A DNA stretch of 64,000 nt from Flavipsychrobacter sp. Lineage in GTDB: Bacteria; Bacteroidota; Bacteroidia; Chitinophagales; Chitinophagaceae. The notes beneath the pieces were generated by a model. That model ran no database searches, had not been told where the DNA came from, and was given only the letters and a program-made list of their open reading frames with translations. Location of the stretch: NCBI GenBank assembly GCA_016787265.1, contig JAEUVF010000010.1, positions 411,591 to 475,590 on the forward strand, written 5' to 3'. Position 1 is the first letter of the stretch. Each line of letters starts with the position of its first letter. The position numbers and the translations under genes are program-made. Of this stretch, positions 60,995 to 64,000 are shown piece after piece.

Positions 60995-61888
60995 ATGAAG
61001 GAAACTATTCCGGTTATTGAGATGGTGGATTCGAAAAATCAGCTGCTGCAATTTGAATTGCAGACCATGGATTATATAGATAAACATCGGCATAACCGGA
61101 TTGATCATCCTCACAAACACGACTATTTTGTTATCATCTGGATGAAATCTTTGGAAGGAAAGCACATGATCGACTTCCAGGAATTTGAAGTTGAACAGCC
61201 TTCCATATTTTTTCTTACACCCGGACAAATACACCAGCTACAAACAGGTCCTAACCCGGATGGGTATGTGCTTTCCTTTCACGCAGATTTTTTTTGTACT
61301 AACGAAAGTCAGCGGGAATTGCTCTTGCATACCGGTTTGTTTTATAACTGCAGCCAGTTTCGTCCGCATACCGTTAGTTCGGAACAAGCAGCGGTACTGG
61401 AGAAACTGATTTCGCTGATACAGACAGAAATGGACCAGGTGGAATACATGCATTTTGAAAGTCTGCGTAGTATGCTGCAATTATTCCTGATTCAGTGTTC
61501 AAGGTTCTGGGGGCATTCAGAGGCTTCGAGTTCAATGGCTTCCCGTCCGGCCTGGCTAACCCGAAGATTCCTGAACCTGCTGGAAACGGATTATCGAACT
61601 CATGCAAAAGTCAGTGATTATGCCAGGAAGCTGGTTGTAACCCCTAACCATTTGAATGAAACCATCAAAAAAACAACCGGTTTCCCAGTGAGTGAACATA
61701 TCAAAAAAAGAGTAATTCTCGAAGCTAAACGGTTGGCGCTGGTTGAAAACAGCAGTGCCAGGGAAATTGCACGTGCCCTTGGTTTTGAGGACGAAGCGCA
61801 TTTCAGTAAATACTTTAAAAACAATGCCGGACTTACTTTTTCTGGCTACCGTCAATTGATTCGGGATCAGGAAGAAAAAGTCAGCTGA
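60995..61888 (+). CDS. AraC-family transcriptional regulator
   Basis: 297 residues. Cupin-like N-terminal sensor (HNRIDHPHKHDYFVIIW, about 30-46; PSIFFLTPGQIHQLQTG) and a C-terminal AraC double helix-turn-helix (VSDYARKLVVTPNHLNETIK, then REIARALGFEDEAHFSKYFK, about 207-276). It follows the pirin gene by 19 bp on the same strand, so it may control the dioxygenase-esterase-pirin group. Confidence 0.9.
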   Translation: MKETIPVIEMVDSKNQLLQFELQTMDYIDKHRHNRIDHPHKHDYFVIIWMKSLEGKHMIDFQEFEVEQPSIFFLTPGQIHQLQTGPNPDGYVLSFHADFFCTNESQRELLLHTGLFYNCSQFRPHTVSSEQAAVLEKLISLIQTEMDQVEYMHFESLRSMLQLFLIQCSRFWGHSEASSSMASRPAWLTRRFLNLLETDYRTHAKVSDYARKLVVTPNHLNETIKKTTGFPVSEHIKKRVILEAKRLALVENSSAREIARALGFEDEAHFSKYFKNNAGLTFSGYRQLIRDQEEKVS

Positions 61889-62028
61889 TTGAACTGATTC
61901 ACTGTTTCAATAAGGTTCCGTTCAGCATCCAGCATTCCATTCCGGGTTTTTTCAATACCTGATTTTACTGTAATAATATCACCCAGACAAGCAGTGCATA
62001 AAGTCCGTTCTTCATTTTTAATCAAGCT
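61885..62028 (-). pseudogene. Relic of a DUF7151-like lipoprotein segment
   Basis: Translated on the minus strand, about 46 residues (SLIKNEERT, then VKSGIEKTRNGMLDAE) align without gaps to the Cys-rich segment of the lipoprotein at 57904-58518, with identical positions in SLIK, EE, T, C, VKSGI, RNG and LD. No start codon or signal peptide belongs to it, and the C-terminal C-N-G is lost. It is a decayed gene fragment between the AraC gene and the large secreted protein. Confidence 0.6.
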
Positions 62029-62053
62029 CCTGCTGACGAGCCTGGGGTGTGAA

Positions 62054-63979
62054 TCAAAGCTGCGTAATTTTAATATTGGATACATATATTCCAATCTGCT
62101 TTACAGAACTATTGGTACTATTTTCAAAGTAAAAGGAACTGAAGCGGATTCCTTCGGGTAATTCATTGAATCCGGGTATCGGTTTGCCATTTTTGTCGAT
62201 CGCTTCTATTGGTTTGCCATCAATCATCGCAGTCACTTTGCTGCCTATCTTTATAATGGTAAAATGAACCCTGTTTTTTTTATTGCTAAAATCATTGGAA
62301 TACTGCTCTTTGGCTGCATACCTGATTGCTGATGGCATACCTGTATAGGTTGCCCTGATTCGGGTGTAGCCGGCTGGGTTTTGAGTGAACTTCTCATTTC
62401 CTGATCTTGCGTCCAGGTCAATAAATACCTGTTTGGGAGCATCTTTATAATCTCCATTGGGTGTAAGTAGTTTATTGTGGATCCTGAGTAAAAAGGAGCC
62501 ACCCGAATTCGTTGTAAAATCTTTATCAGTTGCCACGTCAAATTCCATCTTAAAATTTTCCGGCAGCTGCTTGCCATTGCTGGTTGGCATCAGGCGATGT
62601 TGTCCGATTTTTACCCAGTTCCCGGTTTCTCCATCCGGTGTGGCAATTATGGAGGGGCTTCCAACAGGAGGCATAAACCATCCATTTGGTTTTTCGCCGG
62701 GACTGTTTTCTGAAAAATCTTCATAAAAATAAACTGTTGCCGGAAGGTTTTTCGAAACAGCAGGCTGTTTGTTTTTTGGGACTTTGTAAGCGGCTAAATG
62801 TGTTTTTTGAATATCCTCATTTAAAATTTGGTAGGACTTATTCTTTACTTTTTCCGGATTAAAAAAATAATTGAATACATAGTCGAAATTAAAATGAGTG
62901 ATCATACTACGGTGAATCTCCCTTGCATACGGAGCATTGTTCTGATCAGTCGGATTCCAGCTGATACAAATCCAGAGTGGAGTGTCCTGTCTGCTTTTTT
63001 CAAGCACCCCATCTGTATAGGTGTAGATTCCATAGGTGTTTAATTTTTTTCTCCCCGACTCTTCTGTATCAAAGATGTCATCGCCATTGTAAAAGTTGAT
63101 CATCGAAATTCCATTGGATGTTTTGAGTTCAGCTGGTTCCTGCAGAGCGTTCCCATACCTGGTTCTCAATTTTTGAATACCGGATTTCCAGCGGGGAATT
63201 GTTTCTTCATTAAAATGAGTAATCCATTTTTGTTGGGCTGCTGCGCCATAAGCTCGGTTTTCACTATTTATTTTTTCTCTTGCCTTTTCAGCTTCACGCG
63301 GGATGGCCTGCTCACACATGTCCAGTACTTCTCCTATGCTAAGGGTACGAATAGGCAGTTTGTTTTCTGGTGCCAGATAAACGGCAACACGAGGCATGCA
63401 TCCATCCCCGTCGCATCCATAATACTGGACCAGGTAATTTCCGATTTGCGGATGCTGCTCTAATTTTAATTCCCGTACGAATTGATTTTTCTTTTCACTG
63501 CTACCCATGAATGCTTTTTCCAACTCAGGCGACCGTCTCATAAAAACTGCTCTTCCCGCTATCGTTAACATTGGTATGGGTTCAGCATCAATGATGTTGT
63601 TTGTTAGCAGGTAGATTGGATTCTCAGTATGCGGTTGCCTGATTACTTTTTTAAAACTGTTATCCCACATGGCAGTCCACATGGCTGCATTGATGCCTGA
63701 AGCAAATGGTTGAACTTCATCTTTTTTGTTGGGCTCCGCCAGTGCATAAGAATAATCCAGCGCACCTATCGGTACATAAGATTGTTGCAACCAACTGGCA
63801 AATAGTTCAGGTTGTTTTAATTGTACAGGCGTGAAGGTTCTTGGATAGGCTTTTGGGTTTAGTTTTGGAATGTCCTTCCAGGAAAAGATACTGTCTTCCA
63901 ATTGGGAATCCTTTGTTCTTTGGGCAGATGCTCCAAACCCGATTAGCAGGAGCGAGTACAAAATGATTTCTTTTTTCAT
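62054..63979 (-). CDS. Large secreted protein with C-terminal LamG/DUF1080-like domain
   Basis: 641 residues. Signal peptide about 1-19 (ends ASA). The N-terminal 400 residues are unrecognised; they contain a Cys pair in CDGDGCMPR (about 188-196) and are rich in aromatic residues. The C-terminal 210 residues (VYFYEDFSENSPGEKPNGWF, then GGSFLLRIHNKLL and KVTAMIDGKPIEAIDKNG) resemble concanavalin-like laminin-G or 3-keto-disaccharide hydrolase folds, suggesting glycan binding. No lipobox. It stands alone at the window's right end. Confidence 0.72.
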   Translation of the reverse strand: MKKEIILYSLLLIGFGASAQRTKDSQLEDSIFSWKDIPKLNPKAYPRTFTPVQLKQPELFASWLQQSYVPIGALDYSYALAEPNKKDEVQPFASGINAAMWTAMWDNSFKKVIRQPHTENPIYLLTNNIIDAEPIPMLTIAGRAVFMRRSPELEKAFMGSSEKKNQFVRELKLEQHPQIGNYLVQYYGCDGDGCMPRVAVYLAPENKLPIRTLSIGEVLDMCEQAIPREAEKAREKINSENRAYGAAAQQKWITHFNEETIPRWKSGIQKLRTRYGNALQEPAELKTSNGISMINFYNGDDIFDTEESGRKKLNTYGIYTYTDGVLEKSRQDTPLWICISWNPTDQNNAPYAREIHRSMITHFNFDYVFNYFFNPEKVKNKSYQILNEDIQKTHLAAYKVPKNKQPAVSKNLPATVYFYEDFSENSPGEKPNGWFMPPVGSPSIIATPDGETGNWVKIGQHRLMPTSNGKQLPENFKMEFDVATDKDFTTNSGGSFLLRIHNKLLTPNGDYKDAPKQVFIDLDARSGNEKFTQNPAGYTRIRATYTGMPSAIRYAAKEQYSNDFSNKKNRVHFTIIKIGSKVTAMIDGKPIEAIDKNGKPIPGFNELPEGIRFSSFYFENSTNSSVKQIGIYVSNIKITQL

Positions 63980-64000
63980 GACCAGCAGGTTATGAGTGAC

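Noticed and set aside
1..64000. CRISPR arrays, rRNA genes, prophage or plasmid origins
   Set aside because: None seen on reading; the only repeat arrays have 7- or 9-bp units without spacers.

Overview
The window looks like a chromosomal stretch of a Bacteroidota bacterium, most likely of the Chitinophagaceae type. The reasons are a complete SusC/SusD/SusE/SusF-type outer-membrane starch system, an amylase with a type IX secretion (T9SS) tail, a bTHX ribosomal protein, lamin-tail and SusE-type lipoproteins, no obvious Shine-Dalgarno sequences, and many promoters of the Bacteroidota form (TTG, about 20 bp, TAnnTTTG). This placement is inferred from gene content only. No stretch longer than about 300 bases lacks a gene.

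Layout. 1-7.9 kb (minus strand): the 3'-truncated obg, and upstream of it a phenylacetate (paa) operon in the order tetR-type regulator, paaE, paaA, paaB, paaC, paaD, paaG, paaI, a membrane protein, paaY. Two matching operator-like palindromes sit before the regulator and before paaA. 8-17 kb: a PfkB kinase, a lamin-tail surface protein, asd with a leader-peptide attenuator, DUF2461, a UbiD-family decarboxylase, an HNH endonuclease and ligA. 17-27.7 kb (plus): secreted alpha-amylase, NUDIX-type regulator, susC, susD and two SusE/F-type lipoproteins. 27.7-47.5 kb: housekeeping genes (rplM, rpsI, rpsB, tsf, pyrH, pdxH, bTHX, hup, xth, LOG, a split metH, recR), an ABC transporter and several membrane or lipoproteins. 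48.1 kb: tRNA-Arg(CCU), followed by accessory DNA: a broken AbiE-type toxin-antitoxin pair and a decayed IS3 element. 51-56.5 kb (minus): a cbb3-like oxidase cluster with truncated haemoglobin and an Rrf2 iron-sulfur regulator. 56.6-64 kb: two surface lipoproteins, an operon for a ring-cleaving dioxygenase, an esterase and a pirin with a premature stop, an AraC regulator, a gene relic and a large secreted protein.

How genes work together. PaaABCDE form the epoxidase that opens phenylacetyl-CoA metabolism; PaaG isomerises the epoxide and PaaI and PaaY are salvage or repair functions. PaaK, PaaZ, PaaH and PaaJ are not in this window. In the starch locus the lipoproteins SusD/E/F hold glucans, SusC imports oligomers and the secreted amylase cuts the polymer; the NUDIX regulator between them is the likely controller. 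The oxidase cluster, haemoglobin and Rrf2 regulator suggest an oxygen- or NO-linked respiratory module.

The most interesting signals not explained by genes are the asd attenuator with a Thr/Lys-rich 20-residue leader peptide, a structured leader before the split metH, a 17-bp perfect inverted repeat over the susC promoter, the paired paa operators, and a family of intergenic repeats with strict 7- or 9-bp periodicity, three of which form long hairpins.
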